Shown here: positions 1 through 8,307 of the stretch, piece after piece | How positions within the stretch are numbered: the first letter of the stretch is position 1 | Layout: each line of letters begins with the position of its first letter | Source: Pseudomonas violetae | Lineage (GTDB): Bacteria; Pseudomonadota; Gammaproteobacteria; Pseudomonadales; Pseudomonadaceae | Direction: 5' to 3' | Length of the DNA: 45,530 nucleotides | Assembly (NCBI RefSeq): GCF_023072615.1 | Contig: NZ_JAKNRW010000042.1 | Coordinates: forward strand, 1-45,530 | The notes under the pieces: generated by a model | Told to the model about the DNA's origin: nothing | What the model saw: only the letters and a program-made list of their open reading frames with translations | The model's database searches: none | Position numbers and translations under genes: made by a program

Positions 1-1127
1 TGTGGATCGGCCAGTGCCAGCAACGGCAGGCGCGCCGCCCGCAACAGACTGTTGGCACCGGCCAGCAACGCACCGAGCAGGCTCAAGCCGACACCACTCA
101 ACCACCACCACGGGCTCAGGTTCAATTGCCCGGCGACCTCGGCGCCATACAGGCCCCGCAGGCTGGCGGCGACATCCGGCAGCAGCACACTCGCCAACAG
201 ATAGCCGCTGACGATCCCGGCCACTGCGCCAACCAGTGCCAGGGCGCCCAGCTCCACGACCAGGCAGCCGATCAACATCCGTGCGCTTACACCGCAGGCA
301 CGCAGGGTCCGCAGCAGGCCACGCCGTTGTTCAAGGGCCAGACCGATGGCCGCATGGACGATGAACAGGCCGACCACAAAGGAGAGAAAGCCCAGGGCAT
401 CGAGGTTTAGGTGAAAGCTCTCGGTCAGGCGCGCCAAATTGTTTTCTTCACCACTGCGCGTGAGTTGCAGCACAGTGCTGAACCGCTCCGGCAGCGGTGC
501 ACTGAAATCCTTGGGCAACAGCAAGCGCGACACTTGAGCCGGCTGGTCGAGAATCTGCTGGGCAAAGCCGATGTCTACCAGCAACACCCCTGGCGCCATG
601 TCTGCCTGGGCATGCAGCGGCGGCAATGCCTGACCGCTGGCACTGACCGGCCGCTCGCCCTCGCGCATGCCCATGGCCTGCAACGTTTGCGGTGCTACCC
701 AGGTGCTACCCGGGGGGGTGAAAAATTCGACGATCTGCTCGATCGCCAATACCCGCCCGGCCACCGCAGCACCCGCCGGCAGCGACACCGGTTCGATGCC
801 CATCAGTTGCAGTCGCTGTTGTTCCAGGCCCTTGAGCGTGACCCGCCCCTGGAGCACCGGCGATACCGGCCAACCGGCCCGACGCAAGTCCACAAACAGT
901 TGCTGGGAAAACGTCCCCCCGCCCGGGGCGCTGAGGCTGGCTTGGGGTTCGCCACCAATCATCTGGCTGGCCCGGGCGTAACTGTCCCGCGCCTGGCCGT
1001 TCAATGCCTGTACGCCCGTGAGCAGGCTGGTGGCGAGCCACAACCCGGTCAGCACGCTGAAAAATTGCACCGGGTGCTGCCGCCAGTGACTGAGCAGCGC
1101 GCGTAAGGCCTGGCGGAAGACCCGCAC
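1..1127 (-). CDS. FtsX/MacB-like ABC transporter permease (partial, runs off the window)
   Basis: Inner-membrane permease paired with the ATPase gene just upstream. I translated the minus strand from a GTG at 1127-1125, one base after the ATPase stop, and the frame stays open to the window edge (about 375 residues). One N-terminal membrane segment (HPVQFFSVLTGLWLATSLL) is followed by a periplasmic domain of about 200 residues, then an FtsX-type membrane domain (LGFLSFVVGLFIVHAAIGLALE, then LRACGVSARMLIGC and further hydrophobic stretches). This order is usual for MacB/LolC-like permeases. Longer two-half versions of about 800 residues exist, so the missing part could be large. The substrate cannot be told from sequence; lipoproteins, peptides or membrane lipids are typical for the family. 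The plus-strand reading frames over this stretch are shadows. Confidence 0.8.
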   Translation of the reverse strand, partial: MRVFRQALRALLSHWRQHPVQFFSVLTGLWLATSLLTGVQALNGQARDSYARASQMIGGEPQASLSAPGGGTFSQQLFVDLRRAGWPVSPVLQGRVTLKGLEQQRLQLMGIEPVSLPAGAAVAGRVLAIEQIVEFFTPPGSTWVAPQTLQAMGMREGERPVSASGQALPPLHAQADMAPGVLLVDIGFAQQILDQPAQVSRLLLPKDFSAPLPERFSTVLQLTRSGEENNLARLTESFHLNLDALGFLSFVVGLFIVHAAIGLALEQRRGLLRTLRACGVSARMLIGCLVVELGALALVGAVAGIVSGYLLASVLLPDVAASLRGLYGAEVAGQLNLSPWWWLSGVGLSLLGALLAGANSLLRAARLPLLALADP

Positions 1128-1128
1128 C

Positions 1129-1797
1129 TCAGCGCTCGTCCGCGCCGGCCAGGCGACCACGGTGCAGCACCACTTTGTCGTCGAGGCGCGCCGCTACCCG
1201 GGGGCTGTGGGTGACCATCAACAAGGTCGTGGGGCTGTCGTCGAGCAGCTCCAGCAGCAGCTTCAATACTTCATCGCTGGTGGCCTCATCGAGACTGCCG
1301 GTGGGTTCATCGGCGAGCAGCAGTTTGGGTTTCGACGCCAGCGCCCGCCCCAGGGCAACCCGCTGCTGTTGTCCTCCCGAGAGTTGTTCGGGATAGCGGC
1401 GCAGTAGTTCGGCCAACCCCAGGCGCTGCACCAGATGCGCCTGCCAATGCGAATCATGACGCCCAGCCAGACGCGCCTGAAACGCCAGGTTGTCCTCCAC
1501 TCGCAGGCTACCGATCAGGTTGAACTGCTGGAACACCAGGCCGATTTCGTTGCGGCGCCAGTCAGCCAACTGCCTTTCGTTCATCTGGTCCAGCCGATAT
1601 TTGCCGCTGATAATGGTGCCGCGATCAACCTTGTCCAGCCCGGCGATCAAGTGCAGCAAGGTGCTCTTGCCGCTGCCGGACTCGCCCATCAACGCCAGGC
1701 TGCTGCCCGGTTTCAACGTCAAGTCGACGCCTTGCAGCACCGGCAAGGGCCCTTGCGGCGTGGCGTAGCTTTTGAACACTGCGTGGACTTCAAGCAT
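1129..1797 (-). CDS. ABC transporter ATP-binding protein, LolD/MacB type
   Basis: ATPase that drives the adjacent FtsX-like permease from the cytoplasmic face. The 222-residue protein has a Walker A (GESGSGKST), a Q-loop (VFQQFNLI), the signature LSGGQQQR, a Walker B (LLLADEP) and the switch histidine (MVTHS). Its length and the GSLD motif after Walker B fit the LolD/MacB/FtsE group. I start at the ATG at 1797 (MLEVHAVFKSY); a TTG ten codons upstream gives an extension (MADAHRTGRS) not expected in the family. The permease gene follows after one base, so the two are probably translated together. It is divergent from the acyltransferase gene, with 224 bases between them for promoters. The exact substrate is unknown. 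Confidence 0.9.
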   Translation of the reverse strand: MLEVHAVFKSYATPQGPLPVLQGVDLTLKPGSSLALMGESGSGKSTLLHLIAGLDKVDRGTIISGKYRLDQMNERQLADWRRNEIGLVFQQFNLIGSLRVEDNLAFQARLAGRHDSHWQAHLVQRLGLAELLRRYPEQLSGGQQQRVALGRALASKPKLLLADEPTGSLDEATSDEVLKLLLELLDDSPTTLLMVTHSPRVAARLDDKVVLHRGRLAGADER

Positions 1798-2021
1798 GGA
1801 TCGACCCGTTCGATGAGCGTCGGCCAAGGATAGCGGCCTTGCAGAATATTTGTTTGATCACGATTGCCCGCTCTCGAGCACCTGCGGCGACTGATGGCCA
1901 TTTGCGTCCAGCCAATTCCGAGCTACAAATGACATGTGGGGTTAACCGTCCAAAATCTTGACAGTGGTTGTCATGGGTCGGACTTAGATGGATGGCGAAA
2001 GCTTTAGGGATGGTGAAGCGC

Positions 2022-3962
2022 ATGGCTCAAGGCAAATACCGCTCGGACATAGATGGTCTGCGAGCTGTAGCGGTGATCGCGGTATTGTTACACCACCTTA
2101 ATACCACCCTGCTGCCCGGCGGTTTTGTGGGCGTGGATATTTTCTTTGTGATCTCCGGTTTCCTGATCACCTCCCAAGTGTATTCCGAGGTCAAGAGCAA
2201 CGCTTTCTCACTGAAGGGCTTCTACCAGCGACGCATCAATCGGATCGTTCCCGCGCTGGCGACGGTGCTGCTGGCGACGGTGATCGTCGGCGCCTTTATC
2301 CTGTCGCCGGTCGACCTAATCCGCCTCAATGTCAGCGCCCTGCTCTCCCTGCTGGGCGTTTCCAACATCTATATCTGGGTCAAGTACGGCAACTACTTCG
2401 CCGCCGATGCCAGTGAAGCGCCTCTTCTGCATACCTGGTCCTTGGGCATCGAGGAGCAGTTCTACGTCATCTGGCCGCTGTTCATCGTCCTGCTTTATCG
2501 CCTGGCGCCTCGTTACGTCCTGCCTGTCCTGGGCATCGGCGTGGTAGTTGCGGTGGCCGTTTCCGAGTACGCGACGGGCGTCTTCGCCACCGCTGCCTAC
2601 TACCTGCTGCCGACGAGGTTTTTCGAATTGATGCTGGGCGGGCTGCTGGGGATTTACCTGCAGCAGCCTCGCGTCATCGGCAAGCTGGCAGCCCATGTCC
2701 TGGCTCTGGGGGGCTATCTGCTGATTGGCTTCTCACTGTTTGCCTTGAACGCGAACTCAACCTTCCCTGGGCTCAACGCGTTGATTCCCTGCCTCGGGGC
2801 AGCGCTGTTGATTCTGGCGGGCAGCGGCGACAGGCACTCGCGCTTGCTCACCTGCCGGCCGATGGTGTTTGTCGGGCTGATTTCCTATTCGCTGTATTTG
2901 TGGCACTGGCCGCTGATTGCCTACCTCAATTATCTGGAGATCCCTGTCGACCTGCCGGTCGGAGCCATGTTGATCGCGGTCTCGATCGGGCTGTCGTGGT
3001 TGTCCTGGCGTTATGTCGAGGTGCCGTTCCGGCGTGGTGGGGCGAACTGGCATTTCTCCCGGGTGTTCGTCCGCCGATTTGCGCTCCCGGCCTTGGGACT
3101 GGCTGCAATAGCGGCGCTAAGCGTTTTATTCAGTGGTTTTCCGCAGCGGTTCGGCCCTGGGGTTTCAGCGCTGGAAGCCATGACGCTGAGCAAGCCCAGC
3201 GAGATTCGCAGCGGTTGCCACGTTCCTAATGCGCTGTACAGCACCGCACCCAATGAGAATTGCCGCTTGGGCGTCAAGAAAGAGGGCCTGGACGGCATCA
3301 TGATCGGCGACTCGTTTGCCAATCACTTTACCGGCATGGTGGATATCCTGGCCAAGCCGAACAATCTGTCGATCATGGATTACACCATGGACTCGTGTCC
3401 GCCGATCATCGGCTATAGCGCCGACATGCCACCGGTCTACGCCGCCCATTGCGCAAAACGCAACGAGCGCGTGTTCAGCCTGATCGAGCAGAACAAATAC
3501 CCTTATGTGGTGCTGGCGGCGATCTGGCCAAAAGAGGCGATTGCCAGGGATATCGTTGAGGCGAGCATTCGGCGGGTGGTGGAGAACAGCGGCCAGGTCA
3601 TTGTGATCCTGAGTAACCAGCACATCGAAAAGGCCGCAAGTTGCCCGATCAGGCGGTTGATGTTTGGCACCGAGCGCAATTGTTCGGTCGCCCAAAGCGC
3701 GCTTGCACCTTATTGGGCGGACGTGCGGGCGAAGTTTCCGCAGGTGCGCTTTATCGACCCTAATCAGGTGATCTGCCCGGCGGGGGTTTGCAGTCCGATC
3801 ATTCAGGGGCAGTTGTTGTATCTGGACGATTCGCACTTGAACGAGGTTGGTTCGCGGTTTATTGGCCGCACGTTGCTGGAGCGGGGGTATTCGCTCTTGC
3901 ATGACCCGCTGGAGACTGCGCGTACGGCGGTGGTCAGGGGTACGCCCGAGGTCGTCAACTGA
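2022..3962 (+). CDS. Membrane O-acyltransferase (acyltransferase-3) with C-terminal SGNH domain, OafA-like
   Basis: Probably transfers acetyl groups to a surface or exported glycan. The N-terminal part (about 1-350) is a ten-helix acyltransferase-3 domain, with the typical RSDIDGLRAVAVIAVLLHH opening and LHTWSLGIEEQFYVIWPL. The C-terminal part is a periplasmic SGNH hydrolase-like domain: GDS with Ser431, and DDSHLN with Asp603 and His605. This two-domain build is that of OafA-type O-antigen acetyltransferases. Starts at 1968 (TTG), 1992 and 2010 (ATG) are also in frame; I prefer 2022 because family members begin just before the RSDIDGLR motif and GGTGAAG lies just upstream. It points toward the exopolysaccharide operon but is separated from it by 524 bases, so a role in acetylating that polymer is inference; LPS is the alternative. 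Confidence 0.85.
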   Translation: MAQGKYRSDIDGLRAVAVIAVLLHHLNTTLLPGGFVGVDIFFVISGFLITSQVYSEVKSNAFSLKGFYQRRINRIVPALATVLLATVIVGAFILSPVDLIRLNVSALLSLLGVSNIYIWVKYGNYFAADASEAPLLHTWSLGIEEQFYVIWPLFIVLLYRLAPRYVLPVLGIGVVVAVAVSEYATGVFATAAYYLLPTRFFELMLGGLLGIYLQQPRVIGKLAAHVLALGGYLLIGFSLFALNANSTFPGLNALIPCLGAALLILAGSGDRHSRLLTCRPMVFVGLISYSLYLWHWPLIAYLNYLEIPVDLPVGAMLIAVSIGLSWLSWRYVEVPFRRGGANWHFSRVFVRRFALPALGLAAIAALSVLFSGFPQRFGPGVSALEAMTLSKPSEIRSGCHVPNALYSTAPNENCRLGVKKEGLDGIMIGDSFANHFTGMVDILAKPNNLSIMDYTMDSCPPIIGYSADMPPVYAAHCAKRNERVFSLIEQNKYPYVVLAAIWPKEAIARDIVEASIRRVVENSGQVIVILSNQHIEKAASCPIRRLMFGTERNCSVAQSALAPYWADVRAKFPQVRFIDPNQVICPAGVCSPIIQGQLLYLDDSHLNEVGSRFIGRTLLERGYSLLHDPLETARTAVVRGTPEVVN

Positions 3963-4020
3963 AGCTCTGCTCGCTATGGACCTGAACGATACCGCGCACT
4001 TGCTGCTTAAACATCACCCT

Positions 4021-4041
4021 TGTGGGAGCGCAAGTGCGGGA
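4021..4041. repeat. REP-like fragment
   Basis: The TGTGGGAGCGCAAGTGCGGG stretch resembles one arm of the Pseudomonas REP element. Only a single copy is here, 58 bases after the acyltransferase stop codon. Confidence 0.45.
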
Positions 4042-4204
4042 TCAACGCAGTGACCGCCTGGGCAAATCACACCCAATAATCGCAGCCTTTCTCCCCCTTA
4101 ACGCTATTGCCCAGTACCGCAATTGGCCAATAGATTGTCGGCTATTTTTTGGCGCTAGCACATAGCCATCTTTGCGCAAGAAATGTCGGACTTTTTTACA
4201 AAGC

Positions 4205-4221
4205 GTCAAAAAAACGTTGAC
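4205..4221. promoter_or_regulatory. Inverted repeat GTCAA-N7-TTGAC, possible operator
   Basis: Five-base arms are separated by seven bases in an A-rich stretch. FleQ, a c-di-GMP-responsive regulator of Pseudomonas polysaccharide genes, binds GTCAAT-AA-TTGAC-like sites, but those have a shorter spacer, so the match is only partial. The repeat lies about 180 bases upstream of the likely promoter. Confidence 0.3.
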
Positions 4222-4357
4222 TCAAATCTGACACACCTTACGCGTTCCAACCCTCGCAAGAATCGTCTCACGACCGTCTATCGTTTTCTTTGAACTGCCC
4301 TTAAACCCCTCAAAACCGGGGCAAATGCAGCTACGACAGGCACTTGATGGCATATCG

Positions 4358-4373
4358 CCCCCAGAACTGGGGG
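4358..4373. promoter_or_regulatory. Perfect short hairpin CCCCCAG-AA-CTGGGGG
   Basis: Seven base pairs of perfect dyad symmetry around two bases, 30 bases upstream of the promoter -35 element. There is no T-tract, so it is not a normal terminator. An operator is possible; no binding protein is recognised. Confidence 0.35.
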
Positions 4374-4402
4374 GTGTCTTGCCAATGCAACACGTCATTT
4401 TG

Positions 4403-4433
4403 CTGACACGGATTCCCACGACTGGTCTATACC
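4403..4433 (+). promoter_or_regulatory. Probable promoter of the exopolysaccharide operon
   Basis: CTGACA at 4403-4408 is followed after 19 bases by TATACC at 4428-4433, then CATTTTGA. The same arrangement (TTGACA, 19 bases, TATACC, CAATTTGA) precedes the gene at 22619. The distance to the start codon is similar in both (53 and 49 bases). The shared string TCTATACCCAWTTTGA is what supports a promoter; the 19-base spacing is longer than the sigma-70 optimum, so an activator may be needed. Confidence 0.5.
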
Positions 4434-4486
4434 CATTTTGACAGTCTAATTCTGATCCTCTCCACCGTCTTACGAGGCACGCCAAA

Positions 4487-5839
4487 ATGGACGTGAGCGT
4501 ATTTGGTACGGGCTACGTTGGCCTGATACAAGCAGCGGCACTGGCCGATGTCGGACATCGTGTCCTGTGCGTCGACATTGATCCGACCAAGATCAAGCAA
4601 CTGCAACAAGCGGTACCGCCGATCAGTGAACCGGGACTATCCGGCACGCTGGAAGAGAACATCAAGGCCGGTCGCTTGCTGTTCACCACCCAGGCCAGCG
4701 ATGCGGTGGAACACGCCGAGCTGATCTTCATCGCGGTCGGCACGCCCGCCGATGAGGACGGTTCCGCCGACCTCAGTCACGTTCTGAACGTGGCCCGGCA
4801 GATCGCCAGTTTCATGGAGGCCGATCGCACGCTGATCATCAAGTCCACCGTACCGGTCGGCACTGCGGATCAGGTGGTCGCCGCCGCCAGCGAAGAACTG
4901 CAACGCCGGGGCAAGGCGGCGCTGAATGTGCGGGTGGTATCCAACCCGGAGTTCCTCAAGGAAGGCAGCGCGCTGGCCGACTGCATGCGCCCGGACCGCA
5001 TCATCGTTGGCACCGACGACGATCAGGCCCGCGAGCAATTGAGCGAGCTCTACGCACCCTTCTGCCGCAACCATGAAAAGCTCATGTTCATGGACAATCG
5101 CAGTGCCGAGCTGACCAAGTACGCAGCCAATGCGATGCTCGCCACTCGCATCAGCTTCATGAACGAACTGGCCAATCTCACCGAACTGCTGGGCGCCGAC
5201 ATCGAAGCGGTGCGCAAAGGCATCGGCTCGGACCCGCGCATCGGTTACCACTTTATCTACCCGGGCTGCGGCTTTGGTGGCTCGTGCTTTCCAAAGGACC
5301 TGCGCGCCCTGCTGCACACCGCCGAACACAACGGCATGCCATTGCGCCTGCTGCGCAGCGTGACCGATGTCAACGACAGCCAGCGCCATATTCTCTTCAG
5401 TAAACTCAAAGCTCGATTCCCCGATGGCCTGGCCGGCAAGTCCATTGCGATCTGGGGCCTGGCGTTCAAACCCAACACCGATGACATGCGCGAAGCCCCC
5501 AGCCGCTACCTGATGGAAGCGTTGTGGGCAGAGGGCGCCAGCGTGCAGGCCTACGATCCGGAAGCCATGTCCGAATGCCGCCGCCTCTACGGTTATCGCA
5601 ACGACCTGCACCTGTGCGCCACCCGCGACGACACCCTGGAAGACGCCGACGCGCTGGTGATTTGCACAGAGTGGAAAAACTTTCGCGTGGTCGACTTCGA
5701 CCTGCTGGCCAGTAAGTTGCGTTCGCGGGTGATCGTCGACGGGCGCAATCTCTACAACCCCGAGCACGTCGCGGCCGCCGGCCTGCACTACAGCGGCATC
5801 GGCTTGCGTCACTACGTGCCCGAGGCGCTGCGTCCATGA
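4487..5839 (+). CDS. ugd: UDP-glucose 6-dehydrogenase
   Basis: Oxidises UDP-glucose to UDP-glucuronate with NAD+, supplying a uronic acid donor in the cytoplasm. The 450-residue length is normal. It has an N-terminal Rossmann motif (VFGTGYVGL), the central EFLKEGSA stretch and the catalytic cysteine Cys267 in GFGGSCFPKD, followed by the UDP-binding C-terminal domain (WGLAFKPNTDDMREAPS). GFGGSCFPKD favours Ugd over the related GDP-mannose dehydrogenase AlgD. It is the first gene of the operon, behind the promoter at 4403, with CGAGG nine or so bases before its ATG. The next gene, a UDP-glucuronate 4-epimerase-like gene, starts inside its stop codon (ATGA), which fits consecutive steps in one pathway. 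Confidence 0.93.
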   Translation: MDVSVFGTGYVGLIQAAALADVGHRVLCVDIDPTKIKQLQQAVPPISEPGLSGTLEENIKAGRLLFTTQASDAVEHAELIFIAVGTPADEDGSADLSHVLNVARQIASFMEADRTLIIKSTVPVGTADQVVAAASEELQRRGKAALNVRVVSNPEFLKEGSALADCMRPDRIIVGTDDDQAREQLSELYAPFCRNHEKLMFMDNRSAELTKYAANAMLATRISFMNELANLTELLGADIEAVRKGIGSDPRIGYHFIYPGCGFGGSCFPKDLRALLHTAEHNGMPLRLLRSVTDVNDSQRHILFSKLKARFPDGLAGKSIAIWGLAFKPNTDDMREAPSRYLMEALWAEGASVQAYDPEAMSECRRLYGYRNDLHLCATRDDTLEDADALVICTEWKNFRVVDFDLLASKLRSRVIVDGRNLYNPEHVAAAGLHYSGIGLRHYVPEALRP

Positions 5840-6894
5840 AGATACTCGTGACCGGAGCCGCAGGATTCATTGGTGCCCATTGTGTGTTGCGGCTACTACG
5901 CGACGGACATCAAGTGTGCGGGCTGGATAACTTCAACGACTACTACGACCCGCAACTCAAACACGATCGAGTGTCCTGGGTGCAGGAGCAGGTCGGCAGT
6001 TTCCAGCTCGCCAAGGTCGACCTGGCCGACGCCGCGGCCATCGAGGCGCTGTTTGCCCGTGAACAACCGCAGGTAGTGATTCACCTCGCCGCCCAGGCCG
6101 GGGTGCGCTACTCGCTGGAAAATCCACGGGCCTACCTGGACAGCAATTTGAGTGGCTTCCTGAGCATTCTCGAAAGCTGCCGGCGACACCCGGTCGCGCA
6201 CCTGATCTACGCCTCGTCCAGTTCAGTGTATGGCGCCAACCAGCACACACCCTACTCGGTCAGGGACGGCGTCAATCACCCGCTGTCGCTGTACGCCGCG
6301 ACTAAGAAAGCCAACGAGCTAATGGCCCACAGTTACAGCCATCTGTTCGGTATCCCGTGCACCGGTTTACGCTTTTTTACTGTGTACGGGCCTTGGGGGC
6401 GGCCGGACATGTCGCCGATCCAGTTCGCTCGCGCGATCGCCGAGGGCCAGCCGTTGAAGCTGTTCAACTACGGCCAGCACCAGCGTGATTTCACCTACAT
6501 CGACGACATCATCGAAAGCATCGTCCGTCTGATTGAGCTGCCACCGCAGGCCAACCCCCAATGGGACCGGGAAACCCCGGACCCGGCCAGCAGCATGGCG
6601 CCGTGGCGCATCTTCAATATTGGCGGGCAGCACCCGGTCGAGCTCAAGGCTTACCTGGCGCTCCTGGAAAAACACCTCGGGCAAAAAGCTCTGGTCGAGT
6701 TGCTGCCCCTGCAACCCGGCGATGTGCTCAATACCTGTGCCGATGCCAGCGACCTGGCCCAGGCCACCGGCTTCCAGCCACGCATCGAACTGGATGAAGG
6801 ACTCGGGCGCTTCATTGCCTGGTTTCGCGATTACTACCCACTGCCTATCGCCCACGCGCCGTTCGCGGCTGAACTTCAGCGGAGGATTACATGA
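5836..6894 (+). CDS. NAD-dependent epimerase, probable UDP-glucuronate 4-epimerase
   Basis: Expected to convert the UDP-glucuronate made by the upstream gene to UDP-galacturonate. This extended short-chain dehydrogenase of 352 residues has a TGAAGFIG nucleotide-binding motif, the GLDNFNDYYDPQLK stretch that is characteristic of CapI/GAE-type UDP-glucuronate 4-epimerases, the SSSSVYG serine motif, and the catalytic Tyr153 and Lys157 (YAATK). FFTVYGPWGRPDM is also typical. Its ATG overlaps the ugd stop, and the sugar transferase start overlaps its own stop, so translation is coupled on both sides. UDP-glucose/galactose 4-epimerase activity is less likely but cannot be excluded. The polymer therefore probably contains galacturonic or glucuronic acid. 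Confidence 0.88.
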   Translation: MKILVTGAAGFIGAHCVLRLLRDGHQVCGLDNFNDYYDPQLKHDRVSWVQEQVGSFQLAKVDLADAAAIEALFAREQPQVVIHLAAQAGVRYSLENPRAYLDSNLSGFLSILESCRRHPVAHLIYASSSSVYGANQHTPYSVRDGVNHPLSLYAATKKANELMAHSYSHLFGIPCTGLRFFTVYGPWGRPDMSPIQFARAIAEGQPLKLFNYGQHQRDFTYIDDIIESIVRLIELPPQANPQWDRETPDPASSMAPWRIFNIGGQHPVELKAYLALLEKHLGQKALVELLPLQPGDVLNTCADASDLAQATGFQPRIELDEGLGRFIAWFRDYYPLPIAHAPFAAELQRRIT

Positions 6895-7637
6895 CAGGAC
6901 ACGAAAAAGGTGTGCCCCTCAAAGAATTGAGGAGAGACAAGCGCCTGGACCCCGAACACCGAATCCGCATGGATGCCGCCATCCATATGCAAGGCCGTGG
7001 CTGGATCACCGGGCGCGATGGCGGGCGACCCTGGACTTTATCGCGTACCAACCGGGTAATGGCCTGCCTGGGGGCATTGATCATCCTGGTGCTGATCTCG
7101 CCGCTGCTGCTGGGCCTGGCGCTGGTGATCAAGTTCACCAGCCCAGGGCCGGTCATGTTCGTGCAAAAACGCACCGGCTACCGCGGTCGCACGTTCGGCA
7201 TGTACAAGTTTCGCACCATGGTGGCCAACGCCGAGGAGCTCAAGGAATCCCTGCGTCACCTCAACAAACACGGGGCCGATGCCATCGATTTCAAAATCGA
7301 CAAAGATCCACGCATCACCCGCATTGGTGGCTTCCTGCGGCGCAGCAGCCTCGACGAATTGCCCAACCTGTTCAACGTGGTGGCCGGTGACATGCGCCTG
7401 GTAGGCCCTCGGCCCACCTCATTCAATGCCTACCGCTACAAAGACAATCATCTTGCGCGCCTGAGCATCTACCCCGGCATGACCGGCCTCTGGCAGATCT
7501 CCGGGCGCAGCAATATCGACTTCGACCAGCGCGTTGAGTTGGACCTCAGCTATATCGCCGAGCAGAGCCTGCTGCTTGATCTGAAGATCCTGTTGAAAAC
7601 CCCCTTCAAAGTATTCAGCGGCCACGGAGCGAGTTAA
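6891..7637 (+). CDS. Undecaprenyl-phosphate sugar phosphotransferase (initiating enzyme, WcaJ/WbaP C-terminal type)
   Basis: Starts the repeat unit by moving a sugar-1-phosphate onto undecaprenyl phosphate at the cytoplasmic face. The 248 residues include one hydrophobic helix (about 55-81) and the conserved bacterial sugar transferase domain: KRTGYRGRTFGMYKFRTM, DPRITRIGGFLRRSSLDELP, NVVAGDMRLVGPRP and GMTGLWQISGRS. It lacks the four-helix N-terminal region and CoA-like domain of full WcaJ, so it is the short, single-helix form. The first 50 residues are charged and unusual, which may place an extra segment before the helix. GGAGG precedes the ATG. The transferred sugar (glucose or galactose in most homologues) cannot be read from sequence. 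Confidence 0.92.
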   Translation: MTGHEKGVPLKELRRDKRLDPEHRIRMDAAIHMQGRGWITGRDGGRPWTLSRTNRVMACLGALIILVLISPLLLGLALVIKFTSPGPVMFVQKRTGYRGRTFGMYKFRTMVANAEELKESLRHLNKHGADAIDFKIDKDPRITRIGGFLRRSSLDELPNLFNVVAGDMRLVGPRPTSFNAYRYKDNHLARLSIYPGMTGLWQISGRSNIDFDQRVELDLSYIAEQSLLLDLKILLKTPFKVFSGHGAS

Positions 7638-8285
7638 ATGGACGGTTCAACTGCACAAAGCCTGACTATCGCGAACCCGAGCGAGTCCAACCTGACTTCG
7701 ACTGTGCTCGATCAAGATCTGCGGATCCTCTTCCTGACCGCCGCCAACGCCGGCGCCGGCACGACCACCAGTGCCCTGGTGCTGGCCAGTCAACTGGCGC
7801 AAATGAGCAGCGGCCAAGTGTTGTTGGTCGACGCCAGCCAGTCGACCACCAACCTCACCCAACAGCTTGGGCTGACCAAGGAGCGCGGCTTTCGCGACCT
7901 GCTGTTCAACACCCAGAGCCCACCGCTGCTGCAGGACTGTGTGGTGGACGTCTCCAGCCTGCCCTTCCACGTGCTGCCCAACGGACGTTATGCCCGGGGC
8001 AACGAACACCTGACCGCCGAAACCCTGAGCCCGTTGCTCGACCAACTGGGCAGCCGCTACCGCTTTGTCGTGATCGACGGCGACGCGGTGTATTCGGCCG
8101 CCGACACCCTGGTCATCAGTACCCAGGTGGACGGCGTGATCATGGTTGTGCGCGCCGAAGACACCCGCTGGGAAGTGGCCCAGGCCGCCGTCCAGCGCCT
8201 GACCCAGGCGGGAGCAAAACTGGTGGGTAGCGTGTTCAACCGACGCAAGTACTACATGCCCAAATGGCTCTACAAAAATCTGTGA
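7638..8285 (+). CDS. CpsD/CapB-like polysaccharide biosynthesis ATPase (BY-kinase-like) with altered Walker A
   Basis: Cytoplasmic partner of the Wzz-like protein encoded two genes downstream; together they resemble a split Wzc. The 215-residue P-loop protein has a hydrophobic Walker A' (VLLVDAS) and a Walker B-like VVIDGD. The P-loop itself reads NAGAGTTTSA, so the usual lysine of GxGK[ST] is replaced by threonine. A tyrosine-containing tail is present (Tyr205, Tyr206, Tyr212). Canonical bacterial tyrosine kinases need the P-loop lysine, so this may be a pseudokinase or an ATP sensor for chain-length control. Lysine-less P-loops do, to my knowledge, occur in other exopolysaccharide ATPases. 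It starts directly after the previous stop codon. Confidence 0.8.
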   Translation: MDGSTAQSLTIANPSESNLTSTVLDQDLRILFLTAANAGAGTTTSALVLASQLAQMSSGQVLLVDASQSTTNLTQQLGLTKERGFRDLLFNTQSPPLLQDCVVDVSSLPFHVLPNGRYARGNEHLTAETLSPLLDQLGSRYRFVVIDGDAVYSAADTLVISTQVDGVIMVVRAEDTRWEVAQAAVQRLTQAGAKLVGSVFNRRKYYMPKWLYKNL

Positions 8286-8307
8286 GCAAACGCCAAAGGA
8301 TGACGAC

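Larger units (their letters stand above)
3963..4486 (+). other. Intergenic region upstream of the exopolysaccharide operon
   Basis: No coding sequence is supported in these 524 bases. They hold a REP-like fragment, an A/T-rich stretch with a GTCAA/TTGAC inverted repeat, a perfect seven-base-pair hairpin and a likely promoter 53 bases before the first operon gene. Each is listed separately. The length and density of symmetric elements suggest a regulated promoter, but no regulator can be assigned from sequence alone. Confidence 0.6.

Noticed and set aside
411..1106. Plus-strand frames at the start of the window
   Set aside because: The minus strand encodes an FtsX-like permease through the whole stretch.
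4250..4340. AlgU-type promoter (GAACT...TCAAA) upstream of ugd
   Set aside because: The spacing between the elements is about 12 bases, too short for the GAACTT-N16/17-TCTGA consensus.
4637..5812. 391-codon frame antisense to ugd
   Set aside because: Shadow of a high-GC gene. The plus-strand protein is a clear dehydrogenase, and the antisense product has no family features.
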